Source of the DNA: Xylanivirga thermophila
Lineage (GTDB): Bacteria > Bacillota > Clostridia > Caldicoprobacterales > Xylanivirgaceae
DNA: 64,000 nt
Assembly: GCF_004138105.1 (NCBI RefSeq)
Contig: NZ_RXHQ01000006.1
Location: 1-64,000, forward strand
Reading direction: 5' to 3'
Shown: positions 35,784 through 44,191 of the stretch, one piece after another
Position numbering within the stretch: position 1 is the first letter of the stretch
How the letters are laid out: every line of letters starts with the position of its first letter
Notes under the pieces: model-generated
Told to the model about the DNA's origin: nothing
Databases searched by the model: none
Seen by the model: the letters and a program-made list of their open reading frames with translations, nothing else
Made by a program: the position numbers and the translations under genes

Positions 35784-36872
35784 GTGTTATCTGATAAAAA
35801 TAAAGTGTCATTATATCAGGCCATGCTACTTTTTATGACTATACTATTTACGGCTGCCATAAGGTTTGTACCACTGACAACAGCACGAAAGGCAGGACGA
35901 GCTGCATGGCTTATACCTATACCTACTGCAATAGTCTTAGCAGTGCTTTTTATATTATTACATAATATCTATAAAAAATATCCTAATAATTCTGTGCTTG
36001 ATATTATAGAAGATATATTAGGCAGACCGCTAGCTATAGTGCTGGCGGCATTGTATCTTATGTGGTTTGTAATAATTACATCATTATTTACCAGATACTA
36101 TGGAGGCAGATTGGTTGCTACTATTTTTCCGAATGGTGATATACGGATATTCATGATATGCATGCTAGCTTTTGTAGGGGTGATGTTGCAATCTGGAATT
36201 GTAACCATATGCAGGATGAATGAAATTATATTTTATGTGATAGTTACAGTTTTTATAATTCTGATATTTTTGATGCTTCCTCAAGTAGATATAAAAAATT
36301 TGACCCCTATAACATATAAGGATATAATACCTATTTTAGATGGTAGCTTGAGCATCTTATCATTGTGGGTGTATTTTGTTTATATGTTTTTTTTTGGTGA
36401 TGAGATAAACGATAAGGAAAAAATATGGAAAACAGGGATAAAAACTACATTTTTTCTCTTTATAACTACAATGCTTTTTCTGTTTATAGTCATAGGACGC
36501 GTGGGAGCCTCCATAGTACAAAGATTACCTTTACCATTTGTAGCTTCAGTAAAGATCATATCCCTTTTTAATACGCTGGAGAGATTGGAATCATTGGTAG
36601 TCATACTATGGATATCTGCAGATGCCATATTAATTGCGACTATGACATATATTACTTTGAAAACAGGCAAATATTTGTTTAAATTATCTACTATAAAGCC
36701 ATTTATATGGATAATGCTAACTTTTATATATTTCTTTAGCCTGTACATAGCAAAGAGTTTATTTGAATTGCAATCATTTTCTTCTAAAGTAGCAGATTTT
36801 GGAGATCTTACCTTTGGCGCAATAATACCGGTTTCTGTATATATAATAGGCAAAGTGCGAAAAAAGATATAA
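35784..36872 (+). CDS. Spore germination receptor B subunit (GerB family permease)
   Basis: A 362-residue integral membrane protein of the GerAB/YndE group within the APC transporter fold, with about 10 TM segments. The start region (KVSLYQAMLLFMTILFTAAIRFVP, given as its pattern only to residue 20) and YGGRLVATIFPNG are typical. In GerAB proteins this subunit binds the amino-acid germinant. GTG start at 35784 with AGGAGG about 9 bases upstream. Last gene of the operon; a long inverted repeat follows before the convergent helicase gene. Confidence 0.9.
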   Translation: MLSDKNKVSLYQAMLLFMTILFTAAIRFVPLTTARKAGRAAWLIPIPTAIVLAVLFILLHNIYKKYPNNSVLDIIEDILGRPLAIVLAALYLMWFVIITSLFTRYYGGRLVATIFPNGDIRIFMICMLAFVGVMLQSGIVTICRMNEIIFYVIVTVFIILIFLMLPQVDIKNLTPITYKDIIPILDGSLSILSLWVYFVYMFFFGDEINDKEKIWKTGIKTTFFLFITTMLFLFIVIGRVGASIVQRLPLPFVASVKIISLFNTLERLESLVVILWISADAILIATMTYITLKTGKYLFKLSTIKPFIWIMLTFIYFFSLYIAKSLFELQSFSSKVADFGDLTFGAIIPVSVYIIGKVRKKI

Positions 36873-36899
36873 TTAAAAATTTAAGAATAGATAGGTTGT

Positions 36900-36952
36900 C
36901 TGGCCAGCTTATATCAAGCAATTCATAATTCTGCTTAGTATGAGCTGGCCAG
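36900..36952. terminator. Long inverted repeat between convergent genes
   Basis: CTGGCCAGCT (36900-36909) and AGCTGGCCAG (36943-36952) are exact 10-bp arms. Inner AAGCA/TGCTT sequences (near 36916 and 36932) extend the stem. There is no T tract, so it is either a poor two-way terminator, an mRNA-stabilising hairpin or a protein site. Confidence 0.45.
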
Positions 36953-36960
36953 TAATCACA

Positions 36961-39900
36961 CTATAATACAATTTTCTTTTGGGCATTTAAGGCTTTTAAT
37001 TTTGAAAACATATATCTAACCTTCATATTATCGGATTTAGTTAGAGTTTCAAAATCGCCTATTATTATAAGTTGCTTCTTTGCTCGGGATAAGGCAACGT
37101 TTACTCGTCTAAAGTCCCTTAAAAATCCAGTCTTAGTAGGTAGTCCAGGTAGACTGTAATTGCTCCGTACCCAGTTTATAATTACTATTTGTTGCTCCCG
37201 CCCCTGAAACGAGTCTACTGTATATATGTTTTTATTGATAAACTGTGCCAGGGGTTGCTTGTATCCTATAAAATATTTTGACTGGTTCATAAAGATTTCT
37301 TTTATCTTTTCAGCATGGGCCTTATAGGGTGTTATTATGCATATATCATTTAAAGATTCGCCCTTTTGTACAAGATCCAGCACCTTCTTTACCGATAGCA
37401 TGGCTTCACACAAGTTATAATATGTGGCGTTTATTTCGGTTTCCATCCTGGTTCGTTCATCGGCAAATTCAGAGGTATCTATAACCTCTATAAGATTATC
37501 CGGGAACAATTTTTTCCGTTTAGTACGTGGCACCATGTAATACATGGAATCCCTATTTGGGGACAACTTACCATCATATACTAGATCGGATATTAGGGAC
37601 ACCATTTTAGGATTATCAGTTCTATAATTTATATCTAGTAGCAGACTATTGAACCTAAATTTATCTGTTATTAAGTTTTCAAACAGGCTTTTTTGCAATT
37701 CTTCCCTTGTAGTTATGTCCATATATGGATCATATTCAAGGAGCACCTCCGTTGGTGTAGGGAAGGGAGGTATTTGCAAATGGTCACCTATCATCACACA
37801 TTTATCTGCAAAATGTAGGGCAAAAAGCGTTTCTGGTATATCCATCTGTGAAGCTTCGTCTATTATTACAATATCATAGTGTTCTTCAGATGGATCTATG
37901 TTCTTATCTAGATAGTATCCCATAGGTGTACCTAGAGATATCCTGTTATTATCTGCAAGCATGGCCATATACCTTGCGTTAGATGTTGATACGGTAGTTG
38001 CATATGGTAGTGCAGATTTAAGTTCAATATTATTTCCAGTACGCAGCACTCTTATCTTATGGGTTATCAGCTTTTCGAGCACATTATCTACTGCTACATT
38101 GGTCTTTGCAATTATAAGGACGTTTTTACCCTTATTATAATATTGAAGGGCAATCTCCTCTATCAAGGTGGTTTTTCCAGTTCCAGGGGGACCCTGTATA
38201 ATGGCAATGGTGTTTTCTTTGCCATCTAGGGAACATGCCAGTTCTACCCCTTGTTTCTGGGCCGAATTGGTGAGAATAGCCTTGTTGATAAACTCTTTGT
38301 CCGGTATTTTTTTTAGGCTTTGTTCAGTTAGACGTTTTTCTTTTTTCAGTCCCAGCACTATCGCCATGAGGGGAGATAATGTGTCCATTTCGACATCCTC
38401 TATAAGATTTTCCATAAAAGTTGCTAATATGCTATCATTTGAGTCCCTAGTAAAAGACTTAATACCGTTAAACTCCCAATCCTGAATGGGGGATAAAGGT
38501 CTAAGCTCAGCTACGTATGCATCCTCTGTTTTCTTCTCTCGGCAATCAACTACTTCAAACTCATATCCTGTATTTGAGGTTAAAATATCTCCTGGCATAA
38601 AAGCCATGGGAATTTGGAAGATAGCAGTTTCTTCGAGATAAACCAAATATATGCAAGGCACCTCATGAAACTTTTGAACCGTAATGTTCAGTATATCCTT
38701 GTGCATCTTCAGCTGTTCTATAACCCAAGCTTTTTCCTTTAAAGGGACTATGAGTGGGTAAGAAAAATCTATTTTATTCCTATGGCGCTCATGGTACGGA
38801 ACTTTTGCAATCGCATATAGATCTTTCCTCTGTAGTGTATAGTCTCCATCTTTTTTTCTAAACCCTAGTTCATCCCTCGGTATGTTCTTTAATGCCTCAT
38901 ATAGATAATCTAAATATTCTTCTTTGCTTAAGGGTGCAAGTACGGTTACAAGCCCTTTTTTGTATATACCGGCTTTTTTTGCATTATTTATGGCAGTATA
39001 CTTTTTACATAGGCTTTCCATATTAAAATGTTGCAAATAGTCATTTACAAAGGCCTTGAAGTTGGCATGACTATCGAAATATTTATTATGGGTTTCTGTA
39101 TCTATAGTATTTATTCTCCCAGTCTTTGGGTGAATATCCAATCTAGGGATATTTAGGGTGTCAAAAATAAACTGGGTTATCTGCATATTTGGATTCGGTA
39201 GTTTTGCCCCATAATGATAATAAAGGCCACACAAGGTTTTACCCTTTAAAAAAGCTAATGGAACGCTATCAAATTCTTTTGTACCCATAAGTCTAGGGTG
39301 GGGAAGTCCCATCTCAGATGCTGACCTAATTATCATTTCCCTTTGCACTTTTAGGGGTACACTATCCCATCGGCACATATTTGAAAGGCCTATGGCCTCT
39401 ATCCAATCATTTGTTGTAAGTTGCTCTATACCTAAGTCATCATATATGGTAATTACCACAGGTGTATTTACATTTTTGTCCTTTGCCGCATAGGAGGCAT
39501 AGAGGCCCGATAGGGTTTTACCTTTTAAAAATTTAAAGCGGGTGTTGCAAAAATCTTTATAATCCATCATCCTAGGGCTTTTAAGTCCAAGTTCATTTGC
39601 TGCCATAATAAGTATATTCTTTTTTACACTCAGAGGAATATTATCCCAGCATGTCTTTGAGTTAGGCCCTTCTATAGTAGATATCCATTCATATATGGTA
39701 AGAGGTTGTACACCTGTCTCATCACACATGAAGTTTATTATATCTCCATCACCATCTGGCTTGATACTGCTAAAATAGGTATATAGGCTAGATAGTGTTT
39801 TCCCGTTCAAAAATTTACATGGGGCACAAATATCATCATATTTCAACATCCGTGGATTTGATTTTCCTATCTCATTTGCCCTTATAGTCAGTATGCGATT

Positions 39901-40866
39901 TATATAAGAACGGGGCATTCTTTCCCATTTGTATCCTTGATGATGGGATATTAGATATATCCATTCGTTAAATTCCAACTGAGGTATCTCATACCTATCG
40001 CATATATAATCTACACTAGCTGTACCGCCTTTATCAACTCCAAAAAATCGTGAGGCGAAACTATACAGAGTAAGTCCGTTTAAAAAATTAATAGGTATCT
40101 TGAGATCATCTATAGACATCATACGGGGATTGGTATATCCCATTTGTTTTGCCGATTTATAGAGTATGCTTCCCATTATGTCTGTAGGGATTATATCCCA
40201 GAATACATTGGTGGAGTCACTTACTATATACTCTATCCAATCTTCTTCCCTTATCTCTATATTCAATGTGTCGCACATTGTTTTTATTACATTTCCCCGC
40301 ATATTACTAGATATATTCTTAAAATAGGTATAAAAACCCGTTAGGGTTCTACCATTTAAAAATTCAAATCTATGGGAAAAGTCGTTATTTTTGATAGAAA
40401 GGGGGTGGGGATAGCCTAATTCCTGGCAGGCACGGAGCAAAACTTCTCGTTTTACATCATTTGGCACGTTTCTCCACGAAAATATATTATTGTTTTTTAA
40501 GTAATGTATCCAGTCGTCTATGTCCACATCTGGTATATCCAGTTGGTCACATATATTTATTATAATATGATCCCCTTTTTTTCTAGGAACATTATTTTTA
40601 TAATATGAATATAGACCATTTAGTGGAGAACCATTTAAAAATTTAAATTTATGTTTTTCCAGATGTTTGGATGCTATAAACCGGGGACTGGATAGATTTA
40701 GTTCGTCTGCTACAAGGTATAATATTTGGCGATGCACTTCTTTGTCTACTTGACTCCAAGTAAAAGAAGCAGGACGCTTTTTCTTATCCCTTCTTGACAG
40801 TATGTTTACTATATCATCTAAATTGTCCAAAACTTTACAGTCTGGTTGTTTGGCTAATGCCGCCAT
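36961..40866 (-). CDS. SF1 (Upf1/Dna2-like) helicase with six N-terminal repeats
   Basis: A 1301-residue protein. The C-terminal half (about 860-1300) is an SF1B helicase core: Walker A IIQGPPGTGKTT (about 888-899), Ia AKTNVAVDNVLEKL, Walker B IVIIDEASQMD (about 999-1009), III MIGDHLQIPP, IV INYRTDNPKM, V YTVDSFQGREQQIVII and VI VNVALSRAKKQLIIIGD. The N-terminal half (about 37-588) is six tandem units of 91-94 residues, each with an opening Trp, a helix ending in PR-M-like residues, FL(N/K)G-TL-GLY and a closing DW-I motif. A third region (590-860) is unrecognised. No nuclease motif was seen. ATG at 40866 is 7 bases from GGAGAGG. It is monocistronic and not in a recognisable defence cluster; role unknown (DNA or RNA remodelling). 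Confidence 0.88.
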   Translation of the reverse strand: MAALAKQPDCKVLDNLDDIVNILSRRDKKKRPASFTWSQVDKEVHRQILYLVADELNLSSPRFIASKHLEKHKFKFLNGSPLNGLYSYYKNNVPRKKGDHIIINICDQLDIPDVDIDDWIHYLKNNNIFSWRNVPNDVKREVLLRACQELGYPHPLSIKNNDFSHRFEFLNGRTLTGFYTYFKNISSNMRGNVIKTMCDTLNIEIREEDWIEYIVSDSTNVFWDIIPTDIMGSILYKSAKQMGYTNPRMMSIDDLKIPINFLNGLTLYSFASRFFGVDKGGTASVDYICDRYEIPQLEFNEWIYLISHHQGYKWERMPRSYINRILTIRANEIGKSNPRMLKYDDICAPCKFLNGKTLSSLYTYFSSIKPDGDGDIINFMCDETGVQPLTIYEWISTIEGPNSKTCWDNIPLSVKKNILIMAANELGLKSPRMMDYKDFCNTRFKFLKGKTLSGLYASYAAKDKNVNTPVVITIYDDLGIEQLTTNDWIEAIGLSNMCRWDSVPLKVQREMIIRSASEMGLPHPRLMGTKEFDSVPLAFLKGKTLCGLYYHYGAKLPNPNMQITQFIFDTLNIPRLDIHPKTGRINTIDTETHNKYFDSHANFKAFVNDYLQHFNMESLCKKYTAINNAKKAGIYKKGLVTVLAPLSKEEYLDYLYEALKNIPRDELGFRKKDGDYTLQRKDLYAIAKVPYHERHRNKIDFSYPLIVPLKEKAWVIEQLKMHKDILNITVQKFHEVPCIYLVYLEETAIFQIPMAFMPGDILTSNTGYEFEVVDCREKKTEDAYVAELRPLSPIQDWEFNGIKSFTRDSNDSILATFMENLIEDVEMDTLSPLMAIVLGLKKEKRLTEQSLKKIPDKEFINKAILTNSAQKQGVELACSLDGKENTIAIIQGPPGTGKTTLIEEIALQYYNKGKNVLIIAKTNVAVDNVLEKLITHKIRVLRTGNNIELKSALPYATTVSTSNARYMAMLADNNRISLGTPMGYYLDKNIDPSEEHYDIVIIDEASQMDIPETLFALHFADKCVMIGDHLQIPPFPTPTEVLLEYDPYMDITTREELQKSLFENLITDKFRFNSLLLDINYRTDNPKMVSLISDLVYDGKLSPNRDSMYYMVPRTKRKKLFPDNLIEVIDTSEFADERTRMETEINATYYNLCEAMLSVKKVLDLVQKGESLNDICIITPYKAHAEKIKEIFMNQSKYFIGYKQPLAQFINKNIYTVDSFQGREQQIVIINWVRSNYSLPGLPTKTGFLRDFRRVNVALSRAKKQLIIIGDFETLTKSDNMKVRYMFSKLKALNAQKKIVL
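39118..40764 (-). repeat. Six tandem ~92-residue protein repeats within the helicase gene
   Basis: Counted from the first residue of the longest frame, opening Trp residues fall at 39, 133, 225, 316, 409 and 502, and FL(N/K)G motifs at 78, 171, 263, 354, 448 and 541. DW/EW motifs close units 1-5 (121, 212, 304, 396, 490); unit 6 lacks this Trp. The period is about 276 bp, but copies differ widely in DNA, so the array is old. Predicted mostly helical with three helices per unit. The fold is not recognised. Confidence 0.85.
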
Positions 40867-41089
40867 AATCATCCCTCTCCAAATCTTATTAATTAAAAAA
40901 ATACTAGAATTAGTTTATTATATTATGAATTATACTACACTTTGTACCTTTTAATAATGGGAAAAATCTACAAAGTTTATTTGCTTTTTTGTTGAATTTA
41001 ATCAATTTTGCCTAAGGCATATGTATAGTATTTTTTCCCATAGGCCAATAATATATGTGGTTTATATTATAATGATTCGTAAAATAGGA

Positions 41090-41118
41090 TTGACAAAGGG
41101 AGGGTGCAATAATAAAAT
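41090..41118 (+). promoter_or_regulatory. Promoter of the metal ECF transporter operon
   Basis: Perfect TTGACA (41090-41095), a 17-bp spacer and TAAAAT (41113-41118). The leader is about 40 bases, too short for a cobalamin riboswitch. The upstream part of the 291-bp gap (40873-41089) holds the helicase start region and nothing else I can name. Confidence 0.75.
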
Positions 41119-41119
41119 A

Positions 41120-41142
41120 TAAATGCAAATGATATGCATTTA
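41120..41142. promoter_or_regulatory. Palindromic operator at the metal transporter start site
   Basis: TAAATGCA and TGCATTTA are exact 8-bp inverted arms separated by AATGATA. They begin 1 bp after the -10 and so cover the transcription start, as expected for a metal-responsive repressor site. It does not match the Fur, Zur or MntR boxes I know. Confidence 0.6.
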
Positions 41143-41163
41143 GTTTAGAAAAGAGGTTTTATA

Positions 41164-41844
41164 ATGAGTCATATACACTTACCAGATGGTGTACTTAACA
41201 ATGTATGGTGGTTACTTTTATCTGCATATGTGGGAGCTATACTTATAGTGTACATATCCCTTAAGGGAATCGACCGTCATCAGGCAGTAAAGAAGGTTCC
41301 AATGACAGGAGTGGTGGCGGCTATAATGCTTGTAACCATGTCAATACCCCTTGGTTTTATACCATTTCATATAAATTTTTCAGTATTAAGTGGTATACTG
41401 GCAGGGCCTAATCTGGCATTTACAGCTATATTTGTAGTAAATATCATATTGGCATTTATAGGACATGGAGGTATTACTGTAGCAGGCCTCAATACTATTA
41501 TAATAGGTGTTGAGATGTATGTAGGCACAAAGTTATTTCATGTTTTTAGCCGCAGGATGAGCCAACCATTATCCGCCGGTTTTTCTACATTTATAGCTCT
41601 TATGGTATCTACAGCTCTCATGTTTGGAGTGTTAGCGATGTCTGGAAATCTTGATATGGAGCACATGTTACATCATCATGATGGGCATGAAACACATATA
41701 ACTGACCAGGCTCACAAAGGAGAACAGATAGGATTTGGGGCACTATCTGTCGTGCTGTTGCTTGGCTTTACTATCGAAAGTGTAGTTACTGCACTAGTAG
41801 TATCTTTTTTAAGAAAGGTAAGGCCTGATCTTATATGTATTTAG
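41164..41844 (+). CDS. cbiM: ECF transporter S component CbiM (cobalt/nickel)
   Basis: A 226-residue substrate-binding membrane subunit of the CbiM/NikM family with about 6-7 TM helices. It begins MSHIHLPDGVL; after removal of Met the His sits second, the position of the metal-binding His in this family. A His-rich segment (MEHMLHHHDGHETH, about 165-180) lies in a loop before the last TM, possibly standing in for the CbiN/NikN part, which is otherwise missing. AAGAGG precedes the ATG. It overlaps cbiQ by 10 bases. Cobalt versus nickel cannot be told apart from sequence. Confidence 0.9.
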   Translation: MSHIHLPDGVLNNVWWLLLSAYVGAILIVYISLKGIDRHQAVKKVPMTGVVAAIMLVTMSIPLGFIPFHINFSVLSGILAGPNLAFTAIFVVNIILAFIGHGGITVAGLNTIIIGVEMYVGTKLFHVFSRRMSQPLSAGFSTFIALMVSTALMFGVLAMSGNLDMEHMLHHHDGHETHITDQAHKGEQIGFGALSVVLLLGFTIESVVTALVVSFLRKVRPDLICI

Positions 41845-42548
41845 CGTATTTTGATTATATATCCAATAATGGCAGTAGCCCTTTTCACAAGGCGCTGCCA
41901 TTATCCAAGATAATTTTGTCCATCTTTATGCTTATATTTATAATATCCACTGTCAATTTGATAAAGCTATGTATCATGCTGATATTTGTTATAGTTTTAT
42001 TTCTTGTTGCCCGTATCCCATTGGGACGGATAGGGCATTTGGCCATATATCCTGCTATATTTAGTGCGATATTTGCACTATTTAAGATAGGGGAATCAAA
42101 GGCACTTGCGTTAGCAATAGTATTAAAATCTGTGGATGCAGCTCTTGTTATGCTCTTTTTATTTTCAACCACCCCATATATCCAGATATTATCGCTGTTT
42201 TCCGTATTTATGCCTCCTATCTTGGTTGATATATTTATATTTACATACAGGACATTCTTTATCCTTGTGGACTCCATAGCAAATACGCTGAAAAGCATGA
42301 GGCTTCGTGGGGGATATCATAGGCTGGGGCTTGGTAAAAATCTCGCTAATATGGCTAGAGTGCTAGGGGTTATAATACTCCATTCGTTTGAGATGAGCGA
42401 ACGTATGTATAGGATATATATGTTAAGGGGGTATAATGGGGGAATAAAGATCGGAAGGGCAAAGGGAAATATGGGTTTAAACGATTTAATGCTATTAAGC
42501 CTATCTTTGCTTATATTTATTGGGATGGTGATGACATGGAAGATTTAA
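41835..42548 (+). CDS. cbiQ: ECF transporter T component CbiQ
   Basis: A 237-residue transmembrane coupling subunit (EcfT family). It has several TM helices and the cytoplasmic coupling motifs with the Ala-Arg-Gly-type pattern, seen here as KSMRLRGGYH (about 155) and YMLRGYNGG (about 193). It links the S component to the ATPase. It starts inside the end of cbiM and overlaps the ATPase gene by 13 bases, so the three are made together. Confidence 0.9.
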   Translation: MYLAYFDYISNNGSSPFHKALPLSKIILSIFMLIFIISTVNLIKLCIMLIFVIVLFLVARIPLGRIGHLAIYPAIFSAIFALFKIGESKALALAIVLKSVDAALVMLFLFSTTPYIQILSLFSVFMPPILVDIFIFTYRTFFILVDSIANTLKSMRLRGGYHRLGLGKNLANMARVLGVIILHSFEMSERMYRIYMLRGYNGGIKIGRAKGNMGLNDLMLLSLSLLIFIGMVMTWKI

Positions 42549-43366
42549 TAAGAGTTAAATGTTTAAAGCATGTATACCCAGATAATACGGAGGTTAGCAT
42601 ATGCGGACTGGATTTTGTAGTAAAAGAAGGGGAACGGGTGGTTATATTAGGTCCTAATGGTGCCGGCAAGACTACTCTCCTTGAACATATACTAGGTCTT
42701 TTATCGCCGGTTGAAGGTAAGGTAGAGGTTATGGGGATGAGACCGGATAAAAGATTCAATGATGTACGTAAGGATATTGGTGTAGTATTTCAAAATGTGG
42801 ATGAACAGATAATAGGTCCTACTGTATACGATGATATAGCTTTTACCCCATTAAATGACGGGGTTGACAAAGAAAAAACAGAAAAACTGGTAAGGGATAT
42901 CTCAAAACGTCTAAGGATAGACCATCTTCTAGATAAGATCCCGCATTATTTAAGTGGTGGACAGAAAAAGAAGGTGGCACTGGCGGGAGCGATGATAATG
43001 CATCCTAGAATTTTGATAATGGACGAACCATTTGATAGTCTCGATCCAAGGGCTAAGATGGATATGATAAATTTTTTAAATGATATAAATAGGGAATGGG
43101 GTACCTCTCTTGTGATAACAACCCATGATATAAATCTGGTACCCCATATTGCCGATAAGGTATATGTGATAGCAGGCGGGAGGATAATACACAATGGAAG
43201 CCCGGAGGATACCTTTAGTAAGGTAGATATACTGAAAGAGGCCAATTTGGAGCCACCTGTTCTCATGGAACTATTTTTTCGATTGAAACGTAAGGGGTAT
43301 GATTTAAAAACTCCCCATGATATGGATGAGGCAGAAGAAATTTTATTAAATATTTTAAAAAAGTAA
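42536..43366 (+). CDS. cbiO: ECF transporter ATPase CbiO
   Basis: A 276-residue ABC ATPase energising the metal transporter. Walker A GPNGAGKTT (about 39-47), Q loop FQNVDEQI, signature LSGGQKKKVALAGAM (about 139), Walker B ILIMDEPFDSLDP and H-loop TTHDINLVP. Only one ATPase gene is present, so it acts as a homodimer, as usual for CbiMNQO-type group I ECF systems. Start codon ATG overlaps the 3' end of cbiQ. Confidence 0.93.
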   Translation: MEDLIRVKCLKHVYPDNTEVSICGLDFVVKEGERVVILGPNGAGKTTLLEHILGLLSPVEGKVEVMGMRPDKRFNDVRKDIGVVFQNVDEQIIGPTVYDDIAFTPLNDGVDKEKTEKLVRDISKRLRIDHLLDKIPHYLSGGQKKKVALAGAMIMHPRILIMDEPFDSLDPRAKMDMINFLNDINREWGTSLVITTHDINLVPHIADKVYVIAGGRIIHNGSPEDTFSKVDILKEANLEPPVLMELFFRLKRKGYDLKTPHDMDEAEEILLNILKK

Positions 43367-43450
43367 TAAAATATTAAGATATTTTATATAGGTTTTGTAG
43401 TATAATGCTTATCAGAAGTTGTGAAATATTTGTTAAAGGGGTTTTTGTAA

Positions 43451-44161
43451 ATGCTGCAGTCTAAAGATGAAAATACTAAATGGTCTAGAATTAAGGGTAT
43501 CATTTATGAGTATAAGCATTATGCTTGGGCCTCGATGTATGGAGTGTGCCAGATTTGGTTTAACTATTGTGAAAGGACAATAGAGCCTAAGTATTATATG
43601 GTATCAAGATTGGATTATCACATACCTTTTATAAAATGGTTTGTGATTCCCTATTTGTTTTGGTTTGTATATATGGGTGTTATATTTTGGTATGTAGGGA
43701 AGGAATCAAAAAAGGAATTTTATAAATTATGTATATATATGTTTGGCGGAATGTGCGTATGCTATACCATATATATGGTATTTCCTAATGGGCAAAACTT
43801 GCGCCCTGTTATAGTGGAAAACGATATTCTATCTAGAATGATAAGGAATATATATATGACTGACACACCTACAAATGTGTGCCCTAGCATACATGTATAT
43901 AATTCCATAGCAGTACATATGGCTTTAAGGCGTTGTGGGATGCTAGATGACAAGCCGGGAATAAAACTCATATCTTTTATATGCATGGTGCTCATATGTG
44001 CTTCTACCATGTTTATAAAGCAGCATTCCATAAAGGATGTGATGTGGGGGACCATTTTAGCAGCTGTTATGTACTTTCTGGTATATAATATGCCGCGATT
44101 TGTACAACGCCATATATTGGTTACCAATCAAGAAGAGGTATCGGCAAAATCAAACATTTAA
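43451..44161 (+). CDS. PAP2-superfamily membrane phosphatase/transferase
   Basis: A 236-residue protein with about six TM segments. The PAP2 active-site motifs are partly seen: CPSIHVYNSIAVH (about 137-149, PSxH type) and KQHSIKDVMWG (about 195-205, the SxxH-x5-D-like third motif). The N-terminal KXXXXXXRP motif is not clear. Such proteins of the PAP2/inositolphosphotransferase type remove or transfer phosphate on lipids. AAAGGGG lies 9 bases before the ATG. It ends at a terminator shared with the convergent gene. Confidence 0.78.
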   Translation: MLQSKDENTKWSRIKGIIYEYKHYAWASMYGVCQIWFNYCERTIEPKYYMVSRLDYHIPFIKWFVIPYLFWFVYMGVIFWYVGKESKKEFYKLCIYMFGGMCVCYTIYMVFPNGQNLRPVIVENDILSRMIRNIYMTDTPTNVCPSIHVYNSIAVHMALRRCGMLDDKPGIKLISFICMVLICASTMFIKQHSIKDVMWGTILAAVMYFLVYNMPRFVQRHILVTNQEEVSAKSNI

Positions 44162-44191
44162 ATGGAGTGATAAAATATCACTCCATTTTTA
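44161..44191. terminator. Bidirectional terminator
   Basis: AATGGAGTGATA and TATCACTCCATT arms around AAA, with T and A tracts outside. It overlaps the stop codon of the minus-strand amidohydrolase gene. Confidence 0.85.

Noticed and set aside
39118-40764. CRISPR-like or DNA tandem repeat in the helicase gene
   Set aside because: The regular spacing is about 276 bp and is conserved only at protein level; there are no identical short repeats.
41090-41163. A possible cobalamin or NiCo riboswitch before cbiM
   Set aside because: The leader is about 40 bases, too short for either; only the palindromic operator is present.
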